Notes under the pieces: generated by a model
Database searches by the model: none
What the model saw: only the letters and a program-made list of their open reading frames with translations
Told to the model about the DNA's origin: nothing
Translations under genes and position numbers: made by a program
Assembly: GCF_040869045.1 (NCBI RefSeq)
Contig: NC_090322.1
Span: 180,124,672-180,188,671, forward strand
Origin: Eurosta solidaginis
Lineage: Eukaryota; Arthropoda; Insecta; Diptera; Tephritidae
Reading direction: 5' to 3'
DNA length: 64,000 nucleotides
Shown: piece by piece, positions 45,698-57,914 of the stretch
How the letters are laid out: every line of letters begins with the position of its first letter
Position numbering within the stretch: position 1 is the stretch's first letter

Positions 45698-48157
45698 TCT
45701 AATATATATTATAAATGTGAAAGTTTGGATGTTTGAATGTTTGTATGTCCAGACGTTTGTCTTTGTGCCTCGATCACTGCTGAACGGCTACACGTATTTT
45801 GATGAAATTTGTGACGCAGATATACAATAGTCTACAGAAGAGAAATGGAAAGGGAGCGGGGGTCCCTCGACCCTTCGAACAATTACTTTTTAATAATTTG
45901 TACACATTATAACTTTACGTATATTGACTTTCACCAATATTACAAACTTTAAGTATACTGACTTTCACCAATATAACAAACTCAATCGGTAAAATAAGTC
46001 GAGGGCTTACAAAGTGATCAGGATCTGTTCGGCATCTCGTCGAGGTAATTTCGGGACTTTTACGGGATCATTTCTGGATAGTTTTCGGGATCCCTGCGGC
46101 ATCCCGTCGGGATTATTTCGGGACCTTTTCGGGACTATTTCTCCGGGATAATTTCTGAATGCTTTTCGGGATACGTCCGGGATCCAGTCGGAGTTATTTC
46201 AGGACTATTACGGGATTATTTCGGGATCATTTGGGAACCCTTCCGGCATTATTACTGGATGGGTTTCGGGATCCATCCGAGATCTCTTCGGGGTCATTTC
46301 TGAACTATTTCGGGATCATTTTGAGACTCTTCCGGGATCATTTCTGTATAGTTTTCTGGATCCACCCGGGATCCCGTTGGGGTTATTTTGGGATTTTTTC
46401 GGGACTATTTCGAGATCATTTTGGGATTTCGGGAATATTCCGGGATCATTTGGGGATCCTTCCGTTATCATTTCTGGATGACTTTCGGGATTTCGTCAGG
46501 GTCATTTCGAGACTATTTCGGGATCATTTAGGGATCATTCCGGGATCATTTCTGAATGGTTTTCGAGATCCCGTTAAAGTAATTTCGGAACTTTTTCGCA
46601 ACTATTTCGGGATGATTTTGGGACCCTTCCTTCATCATTTCTGTATGATTTTCGCGATCCGTCCGGGATCCCGTCACGATCATTTCGGGACTTTTTCTCG
46701 ATCATTTCTGGATTCTTTTCGGGACTTATCTGGGATCCCTTCGGGTTTTTCGGGAAATTTTCGGTATCCATCCGTGTGCATTTCTGGATCGCGTGAGGGT
46801 TCATTCGGGACTATTTTGAGATTATTTGGGGACTCTTCCGGTATAATTTCTGGATGATTTTCGGGATCTATCCGAGTACCTCTCAGGGTCATTTCGGACC
46901 TTTTTCGGAGACTATTTCTGGATCATTTTGGGACCCTTACGGGATCATTTCGGGTTCATAAACCGTCCGGGATCTCGTCAGAGTTTAGATCATTTTGGGA
47001 CCCTTACGGAATCACTTCGTGTTCACAAACCTTCCGGGATCCCGTGAGAGTTGTATCGGTACTTTTTCGGGAGTATTTCGGGGTCATTTGGGGATCCTTC
47101 CGGCATCATTTCTGGATGATTTTCGCGATTCGTCCAGGATCCCGTCAAGGTCATTTTGGGCTATTTCGGGATCATTTGGGGACCCTTCACGATCCCGTCA
47201 GGGTCATTTCTTTACATTTTTAGAACTATTCCGGTATCATATGGGGATGCTTCCGGTATCATATCTGTATTGCTTTCGGGATCCTGTCAGCTTTATTTCG
47301 AGACTTTTTCGGGATCATTTGGGGCTCTTGTGGCATTATTTCTGGATGGTTGTCGGTATCCGTCCGGTATCCCGTCAGAGTCATTTCGGGAATTTTTTAG
47401 ACTATTTCGGCATCACTTGAGGACTATTCTGGATCTTTTCGGAACGTTTCAGGATCATTTGGGGTTCTTCTTCCGGCATCATTCCTGGATGGTTTTCGGG
47501 ATCCATTCTGGATCCCGTCAGAGTCATTTCGGGAATTTTTTAAACTATTTCGGTATCACATGAGGACCCTTCCGGCATCATTTCTGGATAGTTTTCGGGG
47601 CTACGTCGGGATTATTCGGATACTTTTCCGGGATCATTTCTGGATGTTTTTTGGGATCCGTCCGGGAATTAGTCAGGGTAATTTCGTGACTTTTTCTGGA
47701 TTATTTCGGGATCATTTGATTAACCTTCCCGGATCATTTCTGGATGGTATCTTGGAATCTAGTGACGAACTGTTATAACTATAATAACTCTTTTTGTAAT
47801 ATTTTAACCAACTAAATACCCGAAATAAAACCACTATTTTCATCTAAAAGAATATCTTTGTTTTTAGCCAATTGTAGTTTCACTCCTTTGTTCTATGTAT
47901 AGTAGTTCCTTCACCCCTGTCATATCAATAAATTTAACTTAAAACAAAATGAATTTTTTTAATTCGTAAAAACTGTATTGTACGTAAGCGTGCCTTACAA
48001 GTTTTCAGCTCATTCAGTAGTTTTTTTTACTCTATTACAAAAATAATATTTATTAGACAAAAATAATTTTTAAACAGATAACTTGATAAGCAGGCTAACG
48101 TGAAAAGCCCGTATATTTTATTTTCTCTTTGCGGACGAGGCCGCGGGTAAAGGCTAG
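45698..48157 (+). mobile_element. Helitron-like element carrying a tandem array (putative)
   Basis: Starts tctaatatatattataaatg, followed by the gtttgtctttgtgcctc and ttttgatgaaatttg segments shared with the element at 63047. Ends with a short hairpin (gcgg/ccgc at 48131-48144) and aaaggCTAG followed by T, as expected of a Helitron 3' end. Inside are the 46.0-47.8 kb array and AT-rich filler. No Rep/helicase is coded, so it is non-autonomous. Confidence 0.5.
46020..47780 (+). repeat. Degenerate tandem array, tttcggga-rich
   Basis: The words atttcgggatcattt, ggactatttcgg, gacccttccgg and atttctggatg.ttttcggg recur with spacing of roughly 65-130 bp and considerable drift. Long open frames across it (46159-46857, 46995-47420, 47156-47563) encode only repeats of SGSFLxxFRD and FRDHLGI type; they are open because stop triplets are rare in this word set. 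Reverse-oriented decayed relatives lie at 26.3 and 31.2 kb and a new array begins near 63.9 kb. Confidence 0.8.
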
Positions 48158-48493
48158 TACGTATATATATATAGGTCTTTGTTTGAATAACATTGTGTGT
48201 GCATTTTATTATTTATTTCTTTTCCAATTTTTATTCAAATTTCAAAAAGCTAATTCCAAAGCCCTAAAATTAAAAAAATTTTTTTTATATGTGACCATTC
48301 CTGCACAATGCAGAAAACAAAATATGTATACAAAACAACTGGACAATGAAGAACGTACTAATTTTGAGTAAGAATATGTGATATCTATAATTGTGTTATA
48401 TATGTATTTTTGTTTGTATATGTAATTATTATTAACTCTCTGTTGTAATGCAAGGCCTTATATACTAAGTTTTAAGTTTTTTGTCATTAGGCC

Positions 48494-48523
48494 CTGCAGA
48501 AGACCAAAATAAAAGGTCGAAAC
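48494..48523 (+). ncRNA. Hammerhead-ribozyme-like motif (degenerate)
   Basis: CTGCAGA, an extra A, then stem GACC-aaaataaaa-GGTC and GAAAC. It has the layout of a hammerhead core (CUGAUGA, stem II, GAAA) with two core changes. The extra A before the stem is shared with the motif at 25070-25106, suggesting common descent, probably from Penelope-like elements. Activity is unlikely. Confidence 0.4.
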
Positions 48524-48683
48524 ATCGGCGAAAAAATAAAAAAGAGGTTCTTCTGCTTTGTTAGACTGCAACCCGAAACCAAAAACAAATTTGTCATAAA
48601 TTATTATGAAAAAAACTCTAAACACGGCCGCACGGCCGTTGTGAACGAATTTTGTAATTGAAATTTAAGTAACTTCCCGATAA

Positions 48684-49025
48684 GCTAGGTTAGGTTAGGT
48701 TAGGTGGTAGCTTCCCTGATAAGGAGAGCTCACTTGGACAAAACGAAGGTCCGTTGTGATACCACATACACCAAAAACACCGGTGACTTAGATCTAGCTA
48801 AGTACTTAGAGAATCGTTGGGTAACAACGATTAAGCTCCGAATGATACCGATCTCAACTTTGGATAAATCCTCGGGAGATCCAAGTAAGTTGCGACCGAA
48901 GTACTTTCGCCCAGTTCTGGCAAAAGCTGGACAATCAAGCATAAAGTGATTTGGTGATTCCACCTCATCATCCTCGATACAGCTGCAGCAGGGTGGAGTT
49001 TCCAGCATATTGAGACATACCACAT
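48684..49025 (-). pseudogene. LINE ORF2 C-terminal fragment, different family
   Basis: Minus-strand protein LETPPCCSCIEDDEVESPNH FMLDCPAFARTGR holds a C-x-C...H...C zinc-knuckle typical of LINE ORF2 C-termini, followed by YLARSKS. It lies next to aggttaggttaggttaggt at 48686-48704, which on the minus strand is the 3' end with cctaacctaacct. Its sequence differs from the 39.75-kb LINE, so it is a second jockey/R1-like family. Confidence 0.75.
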
Positions 49026-49482
49026 GGATACCGATAAGCTACAAGCTGTAAACTTGGAATATAGTTCAAAACCAGATGACAATGCAATAATAAGAAATAA
49101 AAACTCCGATAGGTGGCGCATGGATCGAAATATTTCAAAAAATCGTATTAGTGGTCCGTTTTGGTTCATATTTGGAACATATAATACATACATGAATAGA
49201 AAGCGACCTATGATGTTCGATTTGGCTCATATTTGGAACAAATAGTACATAGAGTCCCGTAGAAGTTACATCAAAATATTTTGTAGTTCGAGGAGGGACA
49301 AGCAAACGTGGCGCAGAGTCGAGTAAATTCTTTGAAAGGATTATGTATTGAGGACTTAGATTGTAACAAATTGTCAGGAAAGAGTCCTTGTAATAATGAG
49401 TCACTAAATTAACTAAATAGAATGAGAAATAATAGGCAATTGAATGAAGACTAAAAACTTGAAAATAAAATAATAAAATTTT
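49026..49482. other. Unassigned intergenic sequence
   Basis: A local repeat of gttcatatttggaacatata (49163-49182) and ggctcatatttggaacaaat (49222-49241) is present. It may be part of the neighbouring LINE fragment or an older repeat. Confidence 0.35.
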
Positions 49483-49893
49483 TTTTTAAGTTAAACGGTT
49501 TTATTGAAAACAATACTTACACGAAGTAATAATAATACTAAAAGCTAGAAAATAATTAGGTAGGTCCAAGGTACCAGTCATCACACTCCTCATAAATCTA
49601 GGGCATTGATCAGACAATAAAATAAAAGCGTTGGACGCGTCAAATTTCTATTGATATTCATAAGTAAGACCAACTGAACCTTAATCAGGTATGCTACGCC
49701 TCACATTTTTAGAAATTTCCCGCGCCCAACGCTTTTAGTTAATTATCTGATCAATGCCCTAGATTTATGAGGAGTGTGATGACTAGTACCTAGAACCTAC
49801 TTAATTATTTTCTAGCTTTTAGTATTATTATTACTTCATGTAAGTATTTTTTCAATAAAACCGTTTAACTAAAAAAAATTTTTTTTTAATTAT
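49483..49893. repeat. Inverted pair of a retroelement-like 3' end
   Basis: Left arm 49483-49640 (minus) and right arm 49712-49893 (plus) are near-identical reverse complements, each ending outward in caataaaaccgtttaact plus a poly-A/T run. Shared words: atcaatgccctagatttatg, gaggagtgtgatgact and taattattttctagctttta. A single plus-strand copy is at 27000-27240. Arrangement is head to head with tails outward. Confidence 0.75.
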
Positions 49894-50071
49894 TTTATTG
49901 CTATATTCCTGATGGAAAAAAATTTTACCCGCTCTATTACACATATATATTACACATATGCAATAATCATCTGAAATCATAAATTGTTCGAATTATTGCG
50001 AAGAATTTGCTTTAAAATTTCGCAACTTTTGCTAACAGAAAATGCAGAAACACAGACAAAATTTAGTTGAC

Positions 50072-50736
50072 AAACAAGTAAGGACGGTACCGTCTTCGGC
50101 TGTGCCGAAGACTTCATACCTTTCATGAATGGGGATGAACAATAATCTTATCCTGTTCGTAATCTCCAAATAATCGAATATATAAGATAAGAAATATACA
50201 GTGAACAGATGTACATACCTAAACGATTTTTAAGATAAATATAAAATAAAAAATGGCAAAAACCCCCTTATCTGAATGATCGGTATGGGATAAATATTAT
50301 ATATAGCTCCGATCGAAATGATTTTTACAGGAAATCTTCTATGATATATTAAAATATATATCACCGAGTTTAACGTTTATACTTTCTAAATTGCGGCAGG
50401 AATTACCAAAATCGTCTTATCTGATCGATCGGTTGTATGGTAGATATATGTTATAGTGGTCCGATCCTACCGGATGCGACAAATGTTTAATATAATACAA
50501 AAATACATCCTTGTGCCAAATTTCATTGAGATATCTCAAAATTTGAGGAACTAGTTTGCGTTCAAACAGACAGACGGACGGACAGAAGGACAGACGGACA
50601 TGGCTATATCAACTCAGTTCGTCGCCCTGATCAATTCGGTATACTTAATTGGTGAGTCTATCTTCTATATTTCTCAACGTTACAAACATCGGACCAAAGT
50701 TAATATACTATTTCATGTTCATGAAAGGTATAATAA
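50072..50736 (-). mobile_element. Short INE-1-like element, second subfamily
   Basis: Starts caaacaagtaaggacggtac and has a strong 9-bp hairpin (gtcttcggc/gccgaagac, 50092-50112). Inverted subterminal words are acctttcatgaat (left) and ttcatgaaaggt (right, near 50725). A gacagacggacggacag tract is at 50566-50585. An inverted relative is at 58911-59871. Confidence 0.7.
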
Positions 50737-51650
50737 GAGAGTTCTCAATAAGTCCCTCGAATTCTGTTGAAAATGTCTCTAACATTTTTTGTGGGGAATC
50801 CATCACCATGATTTTGGTGGCCGTGGTGAAATTCAAGACGTTTCACATGCCAATTGATCGTAACTGAAAATTCGCCATAAAACGCCTTCTCATTGAGTAT
50901 ATGTTCTCTGACAAGACAAGGGCCCTAATCATTAGAAAACAAAAGAAAAACATATTTGTTTTTTATAGCTTTAACATAAATATTTAAATAAGTTGTTTTC
51001 AGACCATTTCTGAAAACTTGAAGAAAAAACGTTTCCTTATTTATATTTATTCACACGAAACAATGGAGAACTTAATTAACTTCGCTTTAGCAATTCTTTT
51101 GTTTGCTTTGCAGTTAAATAAATAAAGGAATTATTAATTTAAACCCCATGATCGCTAGATAATATTTACTGTTTAGGATTAGCGTGTGACAAACGGCTAT
51201 GCTAAACTACTTGCTTTGGAATCCAGTAAAATTATAGGCAATCAACGGCCAATGGTCACCCAAATCACTTTTTCGCAAATATTTCGCTTTATCAGACTTT
51301 CAAACGTTCTTCGTTATAGATCAATACATTCTCGAAAAGTTTTGTCTGAACTCTGCTTTCTCGAGATTTTTCGTAACTGCGCACAGTTCAAATTATTTAT
51401 ATAGTGAGTGACCGAAAATGGACAATTTCCTCACGGAACAATGAAAGGCTTTGAACACATTTGAAATTTAAACTAAATTGGACCTAGGAAACGCTACCAA
51501 CAAATAAAACTGGAAACTAAGGATATCAATTTTATATGAAAAATGTTACACCATTCTAACTAAATTTTATATATGACCAAATTTAATGGCATCTCTAACA
51601 CACCTTACAGTCTTGGAAATCCGTCCACATCCCATATACCATCATTATCA
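50737..51650. other. Unassigned AT-rich intergenic sequence
   Basis: No gene or bounded element recognised. Confidence 0.4.
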
Positions 51651-51654
51651 TAAA

Positions 51655-52425
51655 TTGGCGTTCAGGCCCCTGAGCAATTTTGGCTGTTTCGTAACAAGTT
51701 ATGACAGCTTTCCCTGTTTTGATATAACTGGCGCCAATTGTGAGCACCAAGGTAGGTCAAATCTTCCTTCACCTGCCTCTCCCAACTCAGTTGAGGGCTC
51801 CCTATTCCTTTGATTCCAAACCGCGGTGTCGACTGAAATACTTTATTGGCCGGAGCGTCTTGTTCAATTCGCATAACATGACCTAGCCAGCGAAGCCTTT
51901 GTGTTTTAATTCGCTGCACTATCGTCACAGCTGTGTAAAGCTCATACAGCTCCTCATTATACCTCCTTTGATACACGCCTTCGGCAACACGGACAGGATC
52001 ATAAATCTTCCGGAGAACTTTTCTCTCGAATATTTTAAGAGGAACTTCCATCAACACCGTCCATTCATTATTCAGCAGCACAGGTATGATGAGCAACTTT
52101 TAGAGCGTGATTTTTGTTCGTCGAGAGAGGACTTTTCTTTTCAATTGCCTTTTCAGTCCAAAAAAGCACTTAAGCAAAAGTTATTCTTCGTTTGACTTTT
52201 AAGTTGACATTGTTCTTGCTGTTAGTGCTGATTCCTAAATAAACGATATCCTTCACAGTTTCGAATTTACATCCGTCAACAGTGAAGCGGCTGCCAAGCC
52301 GATCTTGGATTAAGCAAGTACTTATCTCTTTTTACCGCAAGACCCACTTTTTTTGATTCTTTATCTAATGCCGAGAAGGCAAAACTGACAGCGCGTTTGT
52401 TCAGGCCAATAATCACCCTTATCGC
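51655..52425 (-). pseudogene. RTE/BovB-like LINE reverse transcriptase C-terminal fragment
   Basis: The minus strand from about 52425 gives DGCKFETVKDIVYLGISTNS, then after frame changes LFWTEKAIEKK/GLKRQLKRKVLSRRTK, and the open frame 52096-51662 with FERKVLRKIYDPVRV, RIKTQRLRWLGHVMRIEQDA and WERQVKEDL. The last segments are the post-RT C-terminal region typical of RTE-like and related insect LINE polyproteins. The catalytic RT domain itself is not present here; the element is truncated on its 5' side. The downstream part could be followed only to about 51655. Confidence 0.8.
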
Positions 52426-52639
52426 GAAGTTCACACGGAAAAGTGGTCGCCTTCACTTTTTCTGTTCGGGTGAACTTTTTCGCCTAAATGCAATTTCGAG
52501 CAAACAAAAGTTCACTTCGAAACAGCAGATGCTCTATTGAAAATTAGCAGTGAACAAATAATTTACTTGCAATTGTGTAAATTTTGTAAAAAAGATTTCT
52601 TTAAAATACAGCCACAATAAATATAAAAAATTTATAAAA
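52426..52639. other. Unassigned sequence
   Basis: Contains cacccttatcgcgaagttcac and ggtgaactttttcgcc, partly inverted relative to each other. Similar words recur around 57560-57660. It may be an unrecognised hAT-like end. Confidence 0.3.
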
Positions 52640-52784
52640 AAACAAGTAGGGAAGGCTAAGTTCGGGTGTAACCAAACGTTACATACTCAGTTGAGAGCTA
52701 TGGAGACAAAATAAGGAAAATCACCATGTAGGAAAATGAACCTAGGGTAACCCTGGAATGTGGTTGTATGACATGTGTATCAAA

Positions 52785-53560
52785 TGAAAGGTGTTACTGA
52801 GCATTTTAAGACGGAGTGGGCCTTAGATCTATCGGTGTACGCCTTTTCGAGAAATCGCCATAAAGGTGGACCAGGGGTGACTCTAGAATAAGTTTGTACG
52901 ATATGGGTATCAAACGAAAGGCGTTAATGAGTATTTAAAAAGGAGTGATCCTTAGTTCCATAGGTGAACGCCTTTTTGAGATATCGCCATTAGAGTGGGC
53001 CAGGGGTGACTCTAGAATGTTTGTACGATATGGGTATCAAACGAAAGGTGTTACTGAGCATTTTAAGAGGGAGTGGGCATTAGTTCTGTAGGTGGACGCC
53101 TTTTCGAGATATCGCCATTAGGGTGGGCCAGGGGTGACTCTAGAATGTTTGTACGATATGGTTATCAAACGAAAGGTGTTACTGAGCATTTTAAGAGGGA
53201 GTGGGCATTAGGTCTATAGGTGGACGCCTTTTCGAGATATCGCCATTAGGGTGGGCCAGGGATGACTCTAGAATGTTTGTACGATATGGGTATCAATCGA
53301 AAGGTGTTACTGATTTTAAAAGGGAGTAATCCTTAGTTCTATAGGTGGACGCCTTTTCTAGATATCGCCGTAAAGGTGGACCAAGGGTGACTCTAGAATG
53401 TTTGTACGATATGGGTATCAAACGAAAGGTGTTACTGAGCATTTTAAGAGGGAGTGGGCATTAGGTCTATAGGTGGACGCTTTTTCGAGATATCGCCATT
53501 AGGGTGGGCCAGGGGTGGCTCTAGAATGTGTTTGTACGATATGGATATCAAATTAAAGGT
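52785..53560. repeat. ~128-130 bp tandem array, seven units
   Basis: Unit starts (ggtgttactga or variant) near 52789, 52920, 53048, 53176, 53303, 53429 and 53556. Both A-type (gtgggcattag) and B-type (taatccttag) units are present. One unit at 53303 is shortened. Confidence 0.85.
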
Positions 53561-54930
53561 ATTAATGAGGGTTTTAAAAGCGAGTGGCCCTTAGATGTAT
53601 ATGTGAAGGCGTTTTCGCGATATCGACCAAAATGTGGACCAGGGTGATCCAGAAAATCATCTATCGGGTACTGCTAATTTATTTATATATGCAATGCCGC
53701 GAATAGTATTCCTGCCAAGATTCCAAGGGCTGTTGATTTCGCCTTGTAGAACTTTTTCATTTTCTTCTACTCAATATGGTAGGTGTCACACCCATTTTAC
53801 AAAGTTTTTTCTAAAGTTATATTTTGCGTCAATAAACCAATCCAATTACCATGTTTCATTCCTTTCTTCGTATTTGGTAAAGAATAATGGCATTTTTTTT
53901 TCATTTTTCGTAATTTTCGATATCGATAAAGTGGGCGTGGTTATTTCGGCCATTTTTTATACCAAGATAAAGTGAGTTCAGATAAGTACGTGGACTTAGT
54001 TTAGTAAAGATATGTCGATTTTTGCTCAAGTTATCGTGTTAACGGCCGAGCGGAAGGACAGGCGGTCGACTGTGTATAAAAAATGGGCGTGGCTTCCACC
54101 GATTTCGCCCATTTTCACAGGAAACAGTTACCGTCATAGAGTCTATACCCCTACCAAATTTAAGAAGGAATGGTAAATTTTTGTTCGACTTATGGCATTA
54201 AAAGTATTCTAGACAAACTAAATGAAAATGGGCGGAGCCACGCCCATTTTGAAATTTTCTTTCAATTTTGTATTTTGTTGCATTATGTCATTACTGGAGT
54301 TGAATTTTGACTTCATTTACTTATATACAGTAAAGATATTAAATTTTTTGTTTTTTTTTAAAAAGTGAGCGTGTTCTTCATCCGATTTTGCTAATTTTTA
54401 TTTAGCATATATATAGTAATAGTATTAACGTTCCTGCCAAATTTCATCATGATATCTTCAACGACTGCCAAATTAGAGCTTGCAAAACTTTTAAATTACC
54501 TTCTTGTAAAAGTGGGCGGTGTCACGCCCATTGTCCAAAATCTTACTAATTTTCTATTCTGCGTCTTAACATCAACCCATCTACCAAGTTTCATCGCTTT
54601 ACCCGCCTTTGGCAATGAATTATCGCATTTTTTCGGTTTTTCGAAATTTTCGATATCGAAAAAGTGGGCGTGGTTATAGTCCGATATCGTTCATTTTAAA
54701 TAGCGATCTGAGATGAGTGCCCAGGAATCTACATACCAAATTTCATCAATATACCTCAAAATTTAATCAAGTTATCGTGTTAACGGACAGACGGACGGAC
54801 GGACGGACGGACGGACATGGCTCAATCAAATTTTTTTTCGATACTGATGATTTTGATATATGGAAGTCTATATCTATCTCGATTCCTTTATACCTGTACA
54901 ACCAACCGTTATCCAATGAAAGTTAATATA

Positions 54931-55105
54931 TTTAATAATTTGGGAAAAATTTAAACAACGTGACATCATGACGGACAAGGCGACAGCTGTTTCGATTATA
55001 CCTTGTAAATCTCTTCAAAGCCTTTTCTCCCGGGAGTGGGAGTCGAACTCGCACTCCTACGATAGTTGAAATGGTTATAAACGCATTCAGCTACGTCATG
55101 CCTGT
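54931..55105 (-). mobile_element. Second tRNA-derived SINE family, 14-bp target duplication
   Basis: On the minus strand the head has an A-box-like tgacgtagctgaatgcg (plus 55082-55098) and a clear B box GAGTTCGACTCCC (plus 55038-55050); the AT-rich 3' end (aattattaaa) is at the left. Perfect tgaaagttaatata repeats flank it at 54917-54930 and 55106-55119, the pre-insertion sequence of the INE-1-like element. At 175 bp it is much shorter than the other SINE and unrelated in its body. Confidence 0.85.
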
Positions 55106-55334
55106 TGAAAGTTAATATACTCTGTGAGCTCTGCTCAACTGAGTATAATAAGGAGAATATAAATATGAAAGCGTTTCGGGAGGCAATGAAGGGACAGTTC
55201 TAAGCCTTTGGAGCTAAGTGATGCACTGTAAATTAAAAATTTATATTTCCAGAACTTTTGAATAACAAGTTAACTTCTTTTCAATAGTTTTCGGCAATAT
55301 TACAGACTAAACCAATATTTATTTTTTTATATTT

Positions 55335-55603
55335 GTTTTTTTAAATATGTTTTTAAATGTACTTTTCGGAAAAAATACAAAAAAAATTTTAAAGTTTTTA
55401 TTTTCAATTAAATAAAAAAAAAAAATTCTCGGCCCACTCCGGGATTAGTGCGGGTGATTGCAGAATTGATTGAAGTTTTTTGTGAAAAAAAGGGCGAAAT
55501 TCGAAAAATCTCGAAAAACTGAAAAATTACAAAAAAAAAACTTTAAAATTTCTTTTGTATTTTTACCGAAAAGTACATTTAAAAACATATTTAAAAAAAC
55601 AAA
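55335..55603. repeat. AT-rich hairpin repeat
   Basis: The left arm around 55341-55370 (aatatgtttttaaatgtact) is the reverse complement of the right arm around 55566-55596 (agtacatttaaaaacatatt). The match extends in both directions through A/T runs, with a loop of roughly 130 bp. Confidence 0.6.
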
Positions 55604-55814
55604 ATGGATCCAAACGGTCAATTTTTGAAAAAGTTATAGCATTTTGAAAACAAAAACGGTGTTTTTTTAAAAATACATAACTTTTTTGAGTTGGATGAAA
55701 AAATTTTAAAAACTTATCAAAACCGGGTTTCGTAAGCTAGAAAAAGAAGAAAAACTTTCAGCCAATTCTAAAGGGATCGGGTTCAAAATTGGTCGAAATG
55801 GGATGGAATACCCC

Positions 55815-56110
55815 ATATATATAAAGTTAAAATTATGAATGTTTGTATGTAGGTATAAATCGCGTTGCGCCCTAAACGGATCGTCCGATCACAACTAAGT
55901 TTGAATCACCCACTTGAAACCTTCCAAAGATGGTCATAGCCTGAACATAACTTCAATATAAGAAAGGGGATGGCACCTATCATACAAATGGAATGTTTCA
56001 TACGGCATAACTCTGGAAGTATTCATGCAAAAACATTGAAATCCAGTAAAAAGTTAAATTGGATCAATCCCTAACACCACTAAGAAAATAAGGGGTGAGT
56101 AAGAAGGGGC
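55815..56110 (+). repeat. Possible Helitron-like 5' segment
   Basis: Starts tatatataaagttaaaatta and continues tgtttgtatgtaggtataaa, resembling the starts of the elements at 45698 and 63047 but with a different body. The end is not defined. Confidence 0.3.
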
Positions 56111-57733
56111 GTGGACCCCCAAAAAACTTAGGTTATTTCAACACGTAAAGTTTGATTGCAGAGTTGGGTTTGGCTGTTATTCCTTTAGTATTCTTTTATG
56201 TTATCTTTAGGGTTGGTATTTTTGGATACGCCTGGAGGAACCGGAAAAAAAAAGAGATATAACTATGCAGTTGCTTTCTCAGATACCGCGAATACCCTTC
56301 GTGTGGTGAACGTATACCTCCGCATTTAAATGACCACTGTCTGCAAACATCTGATACACCGATGTGCAACATAAACAAACGGTTAGGCTAAAGTAAGGGT
56401 GTGCGATGTGTGCACTATGACTCATAAACAGTCGCTGCAGGTTTTAGACCAAACCCTTAAGAATTTAAGGTGTAATGACCATCTCAAAGGTGGGGCTTTC
56501 CTGTTACCTGCTGGAACAGCCGCAATTGAAGTAAATGCGTGCTTTTTCGTCTGTAGATGGCTTTAGATACAAAAATTTTGGCGGTGAGACTTCAGCAGCA
56601 GCTTTTGCTAAACAACTTCTTAAAATTAATTATGGCAAAATTCCTATGTCTTTACTAACAGATTTGATTTCTTTTCCTGCAAGTTTTTGAGAAATTATGA
56701 CATCACATGAAGCTTTAAGAGCTAATGTGTCTTCCAGATATTAAATCTATATTTGCAAACTGTAAATGGTTTTGAGAAAAAGCATTTTAGACACCTTAGA
56801 ATGAGGATGTTAATATCACTAGAACCAAGACAACTTATCACTCTATTAACACAGTCATGGAAGAGTCCCAAGCTGTGCATATCCGATTGAGTTTATTAGC
56901 TCTTTTCAGCCATTTCTCCTCATCGATTGATCCTTAAAAAGGGCCCATATCATAATATTTATGCTTCGTTATTTCGATTCTCCACGCTTATGTAGTGGGA
57001 CAAGGGGTTTCATCACAAAACTTTTACGAATGTCATTGGAGCAATTCATTTTATCGGAAAATTTCGAAAACCAAAAAGTTTAAAACCGAGGATTCCATTG
57101 ATATCGATAGATATGTATTTTAAATTTTAAATTCCTCAAATTTCCTATCCCTATCAATGAAGCTCAAGTACGATCATTAGCTGCGATTGAAGGGTTTGAT
57201 GAGCGCAATACAAACCTTTATAGCTTCAGAGCTTCTGCAACTCAATTGTCAACCTCACATACGCGAGGGGAATCCTGTTACAAATATAAATATATCATAC
57301 AACAACAGTCATTAGCTGTAGCAGAAGTCAATCTTACCAACTCATGTTTTACCATGGCCAGTCACGCGTAGGCTGCATATTTTTATAGAAACGTGGGGTA
57401 AAACCCACGGGCATAAGCTATTATAATTATAAGAATATCAATATTCAAAAAACAATTACTTACACTTTGTTTTTTTTTTTCATTCGCCTGTAAAATATAA
57501 GTGAATAAATTTCGGATTTCATGCTGTTCATTTCGCTCGATCAAAGAGTTGGCAATAAGGCGAAATCTTTTTCGAACACGAAAACTTGTTTCGCCACCCG
57601 CTGCGATAGGGTGAACAGAAACTGTGAATATTTTCGGGTGAATACAAAACTCGCGATAAGCGTGAATATATGTATATATATCATTATCATCAATTTCAAA
57701 CATTCCTGCTTTTCACGCTGTAACATCATATCG
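56111..57733. other. Unassigned intergenic sequence
   Basis: No gene recognised. Some frames near 56570-57100 have coding-like composition on the plus strand but I could not follow a protein. Confidence 0.35.
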
Positions 57734-57914
57734 GTTGACATCAGGGCCGGATTAACGCTCAACGGGCCCTAGGCAACCATCAATTTGGGGCCCTTTTTTC
57801 ACGTCCATTCCCTTCTTTTTTTCGATTAAAAAATACAAGCCATTATCTTTCATAAAAATTGTATTGTCACAATGTAATAATATCAATAAAATTGCTATCT
57901 ACATTTAAAACATG

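Larger units (their letters stand above)
52640..55150 (-). mobile_element. INE-1-like element, second large copy
   Basis: Same architecture as 34400-38687: the left end aacaagtagggaaggctaag with ttcgggtgtaacc.aa hairpin, subterminal actcagttgagagct, tandem units, conserved core, (GACG)n tract at 54786-54813 and right end gagctctgctcaactgagta. It has about seven ~128-bp units against about eighteen in the first copy. A SINE sits near its right end. Confidence 0.72.

Noticed and set aside
46159..47778. Long open frames encoding FRDH/SGSF-rich proteins
   Set aside because: They are frames through a degenerate tandem DNA repeat; open frames also exist on the opposite strand and the peptides contain nothing but the repeat translation.
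51586..52195. Plus-strand frames opposite the RTE-like fragment
   Set aside because: They are antisense shadows of the minus-strand RT C-terminal sequence, which has clear family motifs.
54975..55105. tRNA gene on the minus strand
   Set aside because: Good B box, but no foldable acceptor stem that I can see, an AT-rich tail and 14-bp flanking duplication show a SINE.
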